DNA of 64,000 nucleotides from Gammaproteobacteria bacterium (GTDB lineage Bacteria > Pseudomonadota > Gammaproteobacteria > Burkholderiales > Nitrosomonadaceae). Every line of letters starts with the position of its first letter. Position 1 is the stretch's first letter. The notes beneath the pieces are model-generated. The model was not told the DNA's origin and searched no databases. It saw only the letters and a program-made list of their open reading frames with translations. A program made the translations under genes and the position numbers. Shown here piece by piece: positions 34,945-44,212 of the stretch. Where the stretch lies: positions 2,170,001-2,234,000 of the forward strand of contig CP054180.1 in assembly GCA_015709635.1 (NCBI GenBank), written 5' to 3'.

Positions 34945-36816
34945 TTATTTCAGATACTGACGATGCCAGATTTCCAGATTAAGCATGCTCCACAGCAGCT
35001 TTTCGTGATTTTGACGACCGGTCACATGGTCAGTCAGAATTTTCTCGAGCGCCGCAGGCTGGTAATATTCTTTGGTCAATGATGTGGAACTCTTCAAATG
35101 CTCATAAAGATATTCCCGCATGGAGCCTTGGAACCATTCGTTAACCGGTACACGGAAACCTACTTTGGGGCGCTCTAAAATGGTAGGTGGCAGCAATCGC
35201 TTCATCGCCTCGCGCAATATCCATTTGGTCGTATGCCCGCGCACCCGGTATTTATCCGGCAAACTTGACACAAATGCAGCCAGCTCATGGTCCATAAAAG
35301 GCATACGCGCCTCCAAAGAGGCCGCCATCGTCATCCTGTCTCCGCGTTCAAGTAAGTTATCCGGCAGCCAACTCGTCTGGTCGAAATACAAAATACGGCG
35401 CAACGCGCTGTTTGCAGAAGGTGAATCAAATTGCACTCCACTTGCACGATCTGCAGGTTGGGACAAGGCAATCAAATGCGTGCGCTCAGTGTCAGACAAA
35501 GCACCAAACCAGCGCGGCATCCGCTCTTCAAACCGCTCCAATCCCAAGTTAACGATTGCCGTTTTGGCTCGCCGGAAGCGGTAAGGCAGCGCCTGCACCA
35601 AAGGTTCCAATAATCCATGACGCATAAAACCCGGTATCGTCTGATACCATCCGGCATAGCGTTCATATACATGCTTTGGATATCCACCCAGGAATTCATC
35701 CGACCCTTCACCAGTCAGCACCATTTTAACCGTTTTCCTTGCTTCTTTCGCCAGCAGATAAACCGGAATATCCGATGGCTCGGCCACTGGAGCATCACGG
35801 AAACGCACCAAGTCCGGCAAATGTTGCATGAGATGTTCCTGCGAAACCACCAACTCATGATGATCGGTCTTAAACTGCTGCGCGATAGTCTTAGCATAGC
35901 CCAGCTCGCTGTAACTGGCTTCGGAGAATCCCACGGAAAAAGTTTTGACCGGTTGCACGGAATGGTGGGACATAAGGCCAACTACCGCCGATGAATCTAT
36001 ACCTCCGGATAAAAATGCTCCAAACGGAACATCCGCGATCATGCGAATATTCACGGCTTGGTCGAGTACCTCAAGAAAAGCACCTACGGGGTCTGCCGGG
36101 ATTGAGGTATCGACAAAAACTTCTCGATCAGGAGGGTGGTAATAATTTTTCTCGGTCAATACCCCTTTTTCCCAAATCGCATAACGACCCGGCATAAGCT
36201 TACGGATACCGCGAAATAACGTTGCCGGAGCGGGAACATAGCGGTAAGCAAAATAATCCCATACGGCCGCTGTATCTACCTCGGCTTTGATTCCGGGAAA
36301 AGTCAAAATAGCCTTGATCTCGGAAGCGAACAACAGAATACCGTGAGTTTCGCACAAAAATAGCGGTTTCTTACCGAAGCGGTCGCGTGCCAAAAATAGA
36401 CGTTCTTTGGGACTATCCCAAACGGCAAAAGCAAACATGCCGCGAAAATATTCTACACAGCGTTCCCCCCATTGTTCATACGCATGAACAATGGTTTCAG
36501 TGTCGGAATTGGTTGCGAAATGATGACCCAGCGCAATTAATTCATCGCGCAGCGAATGGAAGTTATAAATCTCACCATTAAATATCACTTGAATCGAACC
36601 ATCTTCATTTCCCATGGGTTGATGGCCGGTAGAAAGGTCAATAATCGAAAGGCGGCGATGAGCCAAGCCAATCTGGTAGCGGCCATCCCGTGTAGCGGCT
36701 TCCAAAAAACCATCGTCATCGGGCCCACGATGGGTAATGGCCGCAGACATACTGCGTAGAATATCGATTGAATCGCTATTTTTGAAAGGCCCGATAAAGC
36801 CGGCAATACCGCACAT
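34945..36816 (-). CDS. asnB: Asparagine synthase-like amidotransferase
   Basis: A 623-residue glutamine-hydrolysing amidotransferase. Cys2 (MCGIAGFIG) begins the glutaminase domain (RGPDDDGF, NGEIYNF), and the synthetase domain has the PP-loop FLSGGIDSSAV near residue 265 and LTGEGSDEFLGGYP. The form with DRMTMAASLEARMPFMDHE is the version found in exopolysaccharide (exosortase-associated) clusters, where it is thought to amidate uronic acids, rather than the housekeeping asparagine synthetase. With algD nearby, mannuronamide formation is an attractive inference. Confidence 0.88.
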   Translation of the reverse strand: MCGIAGFIGPFKNSDSIDILRSMSAAITHRGPDDDGFLEAATRDGRYQIGLAHRRLSIIDLSTGHQPMGNEDGSIQVIFNGEIYNFHSLRDELIALGHHFATNSDTETIVHAYEQWGERCVEYFRGMFAFAVWDSPKERLFLARDRFGKKPLFLCETHGILLFASEIKAILTFPGIKAEVDTAAVWDYFAYRYVPAPATLFRGIRKLMPGRYAIWEKGVLTEKNYYHPPDREVFVDTSIPADPVGAFLEVLDQAVNIRMIADVPFGAFLSGGIDSSAVVGLMSHHSVQPVKTFSVGFSEASYSELGYAKTIAQQFKTDHHELVVSQEHLMQHLPDLVRFRDAPVAEPSDIPVYLLAKEARKTVKMVLTGEGSDEFLGGYPKHVYERYAGWYQTIPGFMRHGLLEPLVQALPYRFRRAKTAIVNLGLERFEERMPRWFGALSDTERTHLIALSQPADRASGVQFDSPSANSALRRILYFDQTSWLPDNLLERGDRMTMAASLEARMPFMDHELAAFVSSLPDKYRVRGHTTKWILREAMKRLLPPTILERPKVGFRVPVNEWFQGSMREYLYEHLKSSTSLTKEYYQPAALEKILTDHVTGRQNHEKLLWSMLNLEIWHRQYLK

Positions 36817-36852
36817 GAGAGTACCTTTGCGTATTAATGCGAGAAGCTAACT

Positions 36853-37989
36853 TTAGCTCATGAGGTTATGATATACCCGGTGAAAATCCTTGGCCAGCCT
36901 GGTAACCGTATAATAATCCACTACTCGTTGCCTACCCGCTTCACCCATGCGGCAAATTAATTCCCTGTTGTTGTCCAACTGTTCAATAGTATCAGCCAGT
37001 ACCTGCGGATTTCGAGATGGAACAAAGATACCATGCACACCATCTTTTATTACATCGGGTATAGCGCCAACCGGGCTGATAACAGGTGGAGTACGAGCCG
37101 CCATACTTTCCAACAAAGTATAAGGTAAGCCTTCCGGATGATACGTCGGAAATACGAACAGATCAGCCTGCTCCCATACCTGTTTCTTTTCTTCACCAAA
37201 AACTGCACCGACAAAGCTGACATTATCCACAAGACCAAAATCCTGCACATATGCATGCAGATTAGCCTCCTCTGGACCCGATCCGGCAATCACAAGCTGA
37301 ATATTCTTGCCATGATCACATAAGATTTTTGATGCCCCTATTATTTCAAAAATGCCTTTACTTCTAACAAGCCGACCTACATAAGCCAACTTTAATGGTC
37401 TATCTTGAGTTGGTATTACACATTTCCATTCTGCATCTTCGCTTACATCGATTGCATTCGGGATTACCTCTAAATGCAAATTAGGTGCAAATTCGCGATA
37501 TGCCGATAGCTCTTCTTGTGAGAGTAACACTACAATGTCAGCAGAACGCAATATAAATCGAAGAAATTTGGTTAAAAATTTGCTATTGCTAAAGAATTTT
37601 TGTGGTAATTCCCCACCATGTACCTGATATACAATTTTTTTACCCATAATCCGCGCAATAAACAGATAAGCAGCATCACGCCAATAGCTTTTAGATTCAA
37701 GCGAAGTGTTCAAATGAACAATTTGCGGTCTATTCAGAATTAACCACCAGAAGAAGTGAATTGGACTAAATATGAAACGTAATAGCTTAGATATTCCAGA
37801 TTCATTTCGCCCTTCACTCCCGACCTGAAAATGCAATAGATTAAACTTTTTAGCCAAAGATGAATAAAAGAGCTGATTCAAATGAGTACTGACACCACTC
37901 ACTGTAGTTAACGAAGGTCCAAGTAGTGCGATAGTAATCACTGCTAAGTATATGAGTTCAGTAAAAATGAAATATATCGATACAACCAA
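36853..37989 (-). CDS. GT4-family glycosyltransferase
   Basis: A 378-residue GT-B glycosyltransferase: VSGVSTHLNQLFYS, YQVHGGELPQKFF, LKLAYVGRLVRSKGIFEII, VSFVGAVFGEEKKQVWEQADLFVFPTYHPEGLPYTLLESMAA, GAIPDVIKDGVHG. The first 18 residues are hydrophobic and unlike the family, so the true start is probably further in, just before ITIALLGPSLTTVSG, possibly with a non-ATG codon; this could not be settled. It lies 36 bases from asnB. Confidence 0.82.
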   Translation of the reverse strand: MVVSIYFIFTELIYLAVITIALLGPSLTTVSGVSTHLNQLFYSSLAKKFNLLHFQVGSEGRNESGISKLLRFIFSPIHFFWWLILNRPQIVHLNTSLESKSYWRDAAYLFIARIMGKKIVYQVHGGELPQKFFSNSKFLTKFLRFILRSADIVVLLSQEELSAYREFAPNLHLEVIPNAIDVSEDAEWKCVIPTQDRPLKLAYVGRLVRSKGIFEIIGASKILCDHGKNIQLVIAGSGPEEANLHAYVQDFGLVDNVSFVGAVFGEEKKQVWEQADLFVFPTYHPEGLPYTLLESMAARTPPVISPVGAIPDVIKDGVHGIFVPSRNPQVLADTIEQLDNNRELICRMGEAGRQRVVDYYTVTRLAKDFHRVYHNLMS

Positions 37990-38197
37990 GTAGCGTCAAG
38001 CATCTCGGACTTGTACAAGATTATCGATAAGAACTTTCCAATAAGTTTTCATAATCGGCAAGAGGAGCTGCTGAGAAATAGCGATTTCTTTAAAAACAAC
38101 ATATTGTTTCAAATAAATCTTTCTTCGTCACAATGCATATATGGATTATCACCCTCATAAATTTCGATTGGGATTTATACTACCCATCCAGCAATTA
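37990..38197. other. Intergenic gap between GT4 and GT2
   Basis: About 210 bases, AT-rich, with no gene, repeat or terminator recognised. Confidence 0.4.
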
Positions 38198-39214
38198 TTA
38201 CTGCGCAATATGGTGATTAGTAATCTCTTGTGCATCAATCGGAATTGTCGGATCGGGAATAGAATGCATAGCGCCAAGAGCAGCAGCTAATGCAAAGAAA
38301 TTCCATCCATATACGGAAAGAATCGCATTAGCAATACTTCTCTTCCTTATTGCCAGTACTGTAATACCCCCCAGCCAAACAAGAAATTCGGCAATGATCA
38401 GTGCTGGTACAATCGTAATCACTTTTATATTGATCACTATCACTGCAAGTATGCCAGCAATAATATGAAGAACAGGTGCAGCAAAAACAAACCATGCCTG
38501 ATGCACGCTTAACCACCACCATGGATGCCCGAAAGCTGATCTAAGATACATACCATAGGCATGTAATCGGCGATTCCGCCACAACCGAAGCAGCATCTGA
38601 GAAGTACTTTCAGAATAACCGGTATGGATTACAGCAGCTTCTGGAAGTCGAACGAGGCGCCACCCTTGAGCCCGCAAGCGAACACCAAGCTCAGCTTCTT
38701 CACAAGCAGGAAGCCATCGATGCGCAAGATAACCGACAGATTCGATCGCCTTGCGGCGATAAAGGCCACCACCGCCAAGTTCTAATACATCTTTTATTTG
38801 TTGCAGTGCCTCTGCCTCCGAAGCACGTCGTTTATCGGCCCAAGTGTTAATGCTTGAGTCCAGCAGTTTTCCTCCCACACCAGCCACATCAGGATTTGAT
38901 TCTAGGTAATTTAATGCCACGGATAGAAATCCAGCTTGTAATTCCATATCTCCGTCCAGTACATAAATATATTCACCTAACGCATACTGATAACCAAGTT
39001 GAACGGCGGATGCACACCCGCAATCTATTTTATGTAAAAACTGGACAATTCGAATAGGATAACGCCTTGCAATTTCTACCGTTCTGTCAGTAGATAGTGA
39101 GTCAACCAGAATCACTTCACCACCAATTTTTAGTACCTCTGTCAACGCAGTCTCAAGGCAACTTGCAACCAATGCTTCTTCATTAAATGCTTTAATTATG
39201 ATTGAAAGTTTCAT
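38198..39214 (-). CDS. GT2-family membrane glycosyltransferase
   Basis: A 338-residue GT-A glycosyltransferase: KLSIIIKAFNEEALVASCLETAL, a DxD-like YVLDGDMEL, LGGGGLYRRKAIE, HRWLPACEEAELGVRLRAQGW, and two to three hydrophobic segments after residue 235. It should add an early sugar of the repeat unit at the membrane. It is the first recognisable gene of the minus-strand island. Confidence 0.87.
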   Translation of the reverse strand: MKLSIIIKAFNEEALVASCLETALTEVLKIGGEVILVDSLSTDRTVEIARRYPIRIVQFLHKIDCGCASAVQLGYQYALGEYIYVLDGDMELQAGFLSVALNYLESNPDVAGVGGKLLDSSINTWADKRRASEAEALQQIKDVLELGGGGLYRRKAIESVGYLAHRWLPACEEAELGVRLRAQGWRLVRLPEAAVIHTGYSESTSQMLLRLWRNRRLHAYGMYLRSAFGHPWWWLSVHQAWFVFAAPVLHIIAGILAVIVINIKVITIVPALIIAEFLVWLGGITVLAIRKRSIANAILSVYGWNFFALAAALGAMHSIPDPTIPIDAQEITNHHIAQ

Positions 39215-39963
39215 TCCAAATTCTCTGAATAATATTCGACCATAATAATACTAGAGTCTTTTGACAATTTGAAATTGATGAAGATTGAGAAATAGCGGCA
39301 TCGCTATAACTGTACGAGTTCATGTCTAGTCATCCAGTTACCGAATTGAATGGGCTTCTGCAAGACTAGATTTGATTCAATTTTTACTACCCTAATTCGC
39401 TTCCCTATCGAGCAAAGTCTCCACAAAAGCTTTTCTCGTAAAAATTTTTGCTTGGTGAGTTTTTCCAGTATTGCAAAAATCACCCAGCTATCCAGTTCTC
39501 TTTGTCTTGCGTTGGAAATCTTGCCGCGCTCCTTATTATCACACCAATTTGCTAGTCTTGTGGTGAATACCAAAATAACATTTACCCCTGCTTTCCATCT
39601 TTACTTACGACACGTCGAATTTCCATATTTAGTTCCACTGAATATCTTTTACTTTATGCTAATCGCGCCTACGGGTATCAAACTGGCATACTTTTTGGCA
39701 CCCCGAGAAATTTAGTATGCTTCAGTAGTACCTTTATACTTCGCTATTTGCATTCCTTAACTTCTGGTGATATAACATTATCGCTATACGATTACCTGTT
39801 TGACGTTTTTTCTCCTTTTACGGTGTTGTTGCTCCACTGAGAAATCCAGGTTATATCCTGTAAAAAAAGAATATCAGAATTCGGTTCCACTTACTTCCGT
39901 TTCCCACTAAGAGCTGAAGAAATAATAATTTTTGATTGTTTCGGAAAAAAGATTGCTTAGCCA
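39215..39963. other. Unexplained 750-base intergenic region
   Basis: No confident gene. Overlapping ORFs of 89 residues (minus, 39573-39304) and 121 residues (plus, 39350-39715) are present; neither has a ribosome site or a recognisable domain. The AT-rich segment separates the divergent minus-strand island from the plus-strand phosphotransferase/cytidylyltransferase pair and must hold promoters for both. It may contain a decayed gene. Confidence 0.45.
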
Positions 39964-41148
39964 ATGCAGAATACGATTTTGCTTTATTCCAAGGATGCCA
40001 TGAGCATGGAAAATTTTCCACGCTACGGCAACCGTTATTGGGAAACTCCCAATTTTGATGAAATGGCCGAAAAAGGGACCGAATTCCTCCGTCACTATAC
40101 GGCAGCCACTTCTACTTCTATGGCATTCAGCGCGATGCTGACTGGCAAAAACCCTTATGAATTTACGGATCGTAAGTTTTACACCTATGTGCAGCCCACG
40201 CAGTTTGAAACAATTTTCAGTCGCTTGCAGGCCGAGGGCTATGATTGTCATATTCTCTGGTCACCGGATTATATGACCGGCGCATGGCCTTATGTGCGTT
40301 GCTTCGGCGATGAGAGTAAAACCCATGTTCATGTACTGGAGATACAGCAGACCTGCGCTATCCAGCGCCCGAATGACTTTACCTTGGAGCGCAACGATGC
40401 TCTGCTGGAAAAAACGAAACAGCTGATCTATAACGAGTTGAACAGCATTCCACCCGCACCAAAGCAGTTTATCTGGATGCATCTACCGCATGTGCTGCGC
40501 GGCCGGTGCAGTTACGGCGATGACATTGACATCTTTGACGAAATTCTCGGATTCGTACGGAAGAAATACGGTGATGAATCCATTTACATTACAGCGGATC
40601 ACGGTCATATGAATCTACACAAGAACATCATGGCTTACGGCTTTCATGTATATGATCTGACATGCCATGTGCCATTGATCACGCCTCGCATTGATGGGTT
40701 AAAGAAGGTGGAGAGAATCACTTCTCACACCGATCTGATGGATATTATTCTGGAGAAGAAAATCCCGAAACATGATTATGTGCTGACGGATACCTTGTAT
40801 TACTGCCAACCGAACCGAAGGCTGGCCGTTATCGGACAGCGCTATAAATACATTTATAATAAACACAACCGTACCGAAGAACTTTATGATCTGGAGTGGG
40901 ACCCGCAGGAACGCTATAATCTGCTGGAACGTGACCGGTATGACAGCGATAGGAGCGAACTGAAGCGCATCACGGAACTATATTTCTATCCGTACCGCTC
41001 TGACGCTATGGAAGCTCTCAAAGGGTTGCGTAAAAAAAAGGAAGAGATTTGGCGCAATGGTACCTGGAGTGAAGAAGCGTATGTTAGTGCTCGCAGCATG
41101 ATGCGGCATATCAAAGCGAGAATCCGGATGAAACTGAACAAATGCTAA
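39964..41148 (+). CDS. Sulfatase/phosphoglycerol-transferase-fold enzyme
   Basis: A 394-residue protein of the alkaline phosphatase superfamily: YGNRYWETPNFDEMAEKGTEFLRHY, the active-site block TSTSMAFSAMLTG, and the metal site ITADHGHMNLH near residue 215. At the position where sulfatases have the formylglycine Cys or Ser (ten residues before the final Gly of the LLTG motif) it has Thr51, the nucleophile type of LtaS and phosphoethanolamine transferases. A phosphotransfer role is therefore more likely than sulfate removal. There is no membrane segment, and an in-frame TAG just before the ATG fixes the N-terminus. Fifteen bases before a TagD-like gene. Confidence 0.72.
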   Translation: MQNTILLYSKDAMSMENFPRYGNRYWETPNFDEMAEKGTEFLRHYTAATSTSMAFSAMLTGKNPYEFTDRKFYTYVQPTQFETIFSRLQAEGYDCHILWSPDYMTGAWPYVRCFGDESKTHVHVLEIQQTCAIQRPNDFTLERNDALLEKTKQLIYNELNSIPPAPKQFIWMHLPHVLRGRCSYGDDIDIFDEILGFVRKKYGDESIYITADHGHMNLHKNIMAYGFHVYDLTCHVPLITPRIDGLKKVERITSHTDLMDIILEKKIPKHDYVLTDTLYYCQPNRRLAVIGQRYKYIYNKHNRTEELYDLEWDPQERYNLLERDRYDSDRSELKRITELYFYPYRSDAMEALKGLRKKKEEIWRNGTWSEEAYVSARSMMRHIKARIRMKLNKC

Positions 41149-41163
41149 GGGATTGCGGAAATT

Positions 41164-41556
41164 ATGAAACGATTGATTACATACGGCACGTTTGATCTTC
41201 TACATTACGGGCACATCAACTTACTACGCCGGGTAAAGGCCATGGGCGATTATCTGATCGTTGGTTTATCCACCGACGAGTTCAATTGGGATGAGAAACA
41301 CAAAAAGTGCTATTTCGATTACGAAAAGCGTAAACAGCTGCTAGAAGCTGTCCGCTATGTAGATCTGGTTATTCGCGAGGAAAGCTGGGATCAGAAGCGC
41401 AGCGACATACATAAATACCATGCCGATGTATTCGCGATCGGTGATGACTGGAAAGGAAAATTTGACTTTCTGCAAGAAGAAGGTTGCGAAGTGGTGTACT
41501 TATCCCGCACACCGGAAATTTCTACTACTCAGATTAAGAAGGATTTGAACCGGTAA
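41164..41556 (+). CDS. tagD: TagD-like glycerol-3-phosphate cytidylyltransferase
   Basis: A 130-residue nucleotidyltransferase, close to the 129 residues of Bacillus TagD. It has the HxGH motif (HYGH at 14-17 in GTFDLLHYGHINLLRR), VGLSTDEFNW, a KYHADVFAIGDDW segment and the terminal ISTTQI motif. TagD makes CDP-glycerol from CTP and glycerol 3-phosphate. Gram-positive bacteria use this for teichoic acid; here it adjoins a phosphotransferase-fold enzyme and a polysaccharide island. The sequence looks Firmicutes-like, suggesting transfer. Other cytidylyl substrates are possible. Confidence 0.82.
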   Translation: MKRLITYGTFDLLHYGHINLLRRVKAMGDYLIVGLSTDEFNWDEKHKKCYFDYEKRKQLLEAVRYVDLVIREESWDQKRSDIHKYHADVFAIGDDWKGKFDFLQEEGCEVVYLSRTPEISTTQIKKDLNR

Positions 41557-41618
41557 TTTGCAGGAGAGAAACAGCGATTGACCTATTAAAATAGATACTA
41601 ATATGTAGTAATTCAGAC

Positions 41619-43159
41619 GGCCTGTTGAAAAAGCCAGTTTTATGCCGAGACTGCTTCATGTGGAAAAAATTTTGGTATGCGTCTAAAGTAATTTAGATAA
41701 TTTTGTACTTTCAATATTTCTTCTCGGAGAGACAGATATTTTTTCAAAAGCCAATAAATACTTGGCGATTGCTTGACGATTCGCTTAATGTTTTGGGCCA
41801 TTGCGGTCATCAGAGCCTGAATCGATACTTTCTGTAATCCCCGGTAACGGGCACGTCTTAGTCCGTGAAACTGCTTGGCTTCAGCGAATAATCCTTCGAT
41901 CGTCCATTTGCGCAATATCATCTTGCTGATAAAAGCTCTGGTTTCTTGCCGTACACGAACCTTGTCAATTTCATGCTGATGTGGACTTCGATAGACAAAC
42001 CGAGCCCTGTTTTTGGCCGACTCGGGTAAGCAATCTGCTCGCCTGGGGCACTGGCGACAGTGCCCGCCAGTGATTCGGTATCGTTTGATCATCCCGTTAT
42101 CCAATTTCTCATAAGGGTAGAGAAAATACCCCTCTGGACATTGGTATCGATCAGTCTCACTGTGATACCTGAACTCAGTGGGCGTAAGTTTGCCTTTGCC
42201 AAGACGGGCATCGTGCAGCGGTATATAAGTGCGTATCTTGCGTTGCCTAAACGCACTATAAGTTGGCCCCCGACCATATCCACGATCAGCAATCACTTCT
42301 TGAACATCAAAACCCATCTCATTACATAAATAGTCGATTCTGTCAGGGAGTATGGGGCCCTCATGAGTAGAGCCCGTCGTGGTATAACAATCAGTAATAA
42401 TCCGTGTCTTTACATCAGCACTATAGTGAACCTTGTACTTAAGACCACCATCAGTACCTTTACGATAGACCATAGTGGCATCTGGGTCTGAGGCACTGAC
42501 ATGAGTCTGATTAGCCACTCGGCGTTTGCGTTTTCCATGCTGAAAATCATGATACCGCTTCTCATACTGCTTTAAAACTCTGGCATTAGGATCAGCATTC
42601 TCGCGCTTTACCAGGGAATCCATGGAGGCATTAGCCTTCACGAGCGTCGCATCAACAACAATCTGCTTGCCGGTGAATCGACCCTGCTTTTGCCATTGCA
42701 GCAACATCAGTTTAAATATTTGCTGGTATCTGGATTCTCCCATTCTGTCTCGTATACGGGTTAATGAGGAGTGGTGAGGTACAGACTGGTATAGGGGAAT
42801 CCGGCAAAACCAACGATATGCCAGATTCAGGTGAACATCACGGCAAAGCTGACGGTCAGACTCAATCCCAAACAAGTAACTGATCAGCTGCATCCGAAAA
42901 AACAATACGGGATCAATGGAGGTTCGTCCATTGTCTACGCAGTAGAGTTCTTCGGTCAGGCCATACAAAAACTCCAAATCCAGTAGCTTATCGACCTTCC
43001 TTAATAAATGATCTTTGGGAATAAAGCTCTCTAGATCTATCGTCGAGAATAATTCCCGTTGATGCGTTTGTTTGCCTTGCATTGATCTTTACCGGTGGTC
43101 GATAGTGAAGTCTATTTTATTATCAACTCAACGTAGTATCAGAGGTTCTTCAACAGGCC
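41619..43159 (-). mobile_element. Complete IS1182-family element, copy 1
   Basis: 1541 bases bounded by GGCCTGTTGAA and its inverse TTCAACAGGCC (11 bp, perfect). It contains one intact transposase gene. No target duplication is visible: the left flank ends CAGAC and the right flank starts GCAAAC. A truncated copy is at 23166-23719 and a second near-complete copy at 48528-50064. Confidence 0.92.
41640..43082 (-). CDS. IS1182-family transposase
   Basis: A 480-residue DDE transposase: N-terminal MQGKQTHQRELFSTIDLESFIPKDH with the DUF772-type region (DPVLFFRMQLISYLFGIESDRQLC), the catalytic region with VVDATLVKANASMDSLVKRE and VIADRGYGRGPTY, and a Cys-containing segment CRQCPRRADC. Intact reading frame, so likely able to mobilise itself and the two defective copies in the window. 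Confidence 0.93.
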   Translation of the reverse strand: MQGKQTHQRELFSTIDLESFIPKDHLLRKVDKLLDLEFLYGLTEELYCVDNGRTSIDPVLFFRMQLISYLFGIESDRQLCRDVHLNLAYRWFCRIPLYQSVPHHSSLTRIRDRMGESRYQQIFKLMLLQWQKQGRFTGKQIVVDATLVKANASMDSLVKRENADPNARVLKQYEKRYHDFQHGKRKRRVANQTHVSASDPDATMVYRKGTDGGLKYKVHYSADVKTRIITDCYTTTGSTHEGPILPDRIDYLCNEMGFDVQEVIADRGYGRGPTYSAFRQRKIRTYIPLHDARLGKGKLTPTEFRYHSETDRYQCPEGYFLYPYEKLDNGMIKRYRITGGHCRQCPRRADCLPESAKNRARFVYRSPHQHEIDKVRVRQETRAFISKMILRKWTIEGLFAEAKQFHGLRRARYRGLQKVSIQALMTAMAQNIKRIVKQSPSIYWLLKKYLSLREEILKVQNYLNYFRRIPKFFPHEAVSA

Positions 43160-43945
43160 GCAAACTTGATCTGACAATAAGGTCTTGCCAAAGGGTGGGA
43201 TTACTCGGTTTGATAGAGGTGCGAAACTTTATCAACCAAGCGCGAAAGCGCAAAGGAGTAATCCCATGAGTAGTTTTCACCAGAAAATCATCAAACACAA
43301 GATCGGTCTGCTTAATCTGGCAGCCGAGCTTGGCAATGTATCCCGCGCCTGCAAGGTGATGGGTTTTTCTCGTGATACTGGAGAAGAAACAGGACGATGA
43401 TGTTGCCCATGGCGTGATCGAGACCGCTCATCCCGGCTATCTCGGTAGTCAGGATACCTTTTACGTCGGCACCCTCAAGGGCGTGGGACGGATTTACCAG
43501 CAGACCTTCGTCGACACTTATTCCAAATGGGCAGCCGCCAAGCTATATACCACCAAAACACCTATCACATCGGCTGATTTGCTCAATGACCGGGTACTGC
43601 CGTTCTTCACCGAGCAAAGTATGGGCGTCATCCGTATCCTGACCGACCGCGGTACCGAATATTGCGGCAAGCTGGAGAATCACGATTACCAGCTCTATCT
43701 GGCACTCAATGACATTGAGCATTCTAAAACGAAAGCCAACCATCCGCAGACCAACGGTATTTGCGAGCGTTTCCACAAAACCATCTTGCAGGAGTTCTAC
43801 CAGGTAGCTTTCCGGCGCAAGATTTACCACTCTATTGAAGAGTTACAGTACGATCTGGATGACTGGATGGTGTATTACAACAGCACGCGTACTCACCAGG
43901 GCAAGATGTGCTGTGGGCGCACGCCAATGCAAACTTTAATTGTCG
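43160..43945 (+). pseudogene. IS481-like transposase, internally deleted (copy A)
   Basis: Reads MSSFHQKIIKHKIGLLNLAAELGNVSRACKVMGFSRDT from 43266, then jumps out of frame into LEKKQDDDVAHGVIETAHPGYLGSQDTFYVG (43372 on) and on to the catalytic end FYVGTLKGVGRIYQQTFVDTYSK, TDRGTEYCG, NGICERFHKTILQEFY. About 100 codons usually found between these parts in IS481 transposases are missing. The same deletion is in two other copies (47741-48527 and 50065-50454). It abuts IS1182 copy 1 directly. Confidence 0.85.
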
Positions 43946-44115
43946 CAAAGGAGGTATGGGACGATAAAATCATATATCCGCAACCAAGAGCAAGAGGATG
44001 AACGCTACGACCAAATGAAGTTAGATGTTTAGCCGCCTTGGGCGGCTCATGGTTTAGGACGCCTTTGAGGCGTTCACCCAATAAGCCTCCGGCTTTGTCG
44101 GAGGTAATTTAACTA
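43946..44115 (+). pseudogene. 3' remnant of an IS200/RAYT-type transposase with hairpins
   Basis: One frame reads IKSYIRNQEQEDERYDQMKLDV and stops at 44030; this looks like the C-terminus of a REP-associated tyrosine (Y1) transposase. Three hairpins follow: GCCGCCTTGGGCGGC (44030s), ACGCC-TTTGA-GGCGT (44060s) and CCTCCGGC-TTT-GTCGGAGG (44088-44106), as expected at the right end of such elements. Identification is by pattern memory only. Confidence 0.5.
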
Positions 44116-44118
44116 TCA

Positions 44119-44160
44119 TTGACATATCGTGTCATTAGCTAACAAAAAATGTCACTTATG
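44119..44160. repeat. Possible IS21 terminal sequence
   Basis: TGACATATCGTGTCATTAG then CTAACAAAAAATGTCACTT resembles the TGTCA-rich ends of IS21 elements. An IS21 istA fragment is present at 47450-47740, but the two are not joined. Confidence 0.35.
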
Positions 44161-44212
44161 CATTTGGTTCCAAATACACATGGCATACCGCTCAGGGTTA
44201 ACAAGGAAATTA

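Noticed and set aside
44030..44110. Integron attC-like hairpins
   Set aside because: No cassette structure or RYYYAAC/GTTRRRY core sites; better explained as the end of an IS200-like element.
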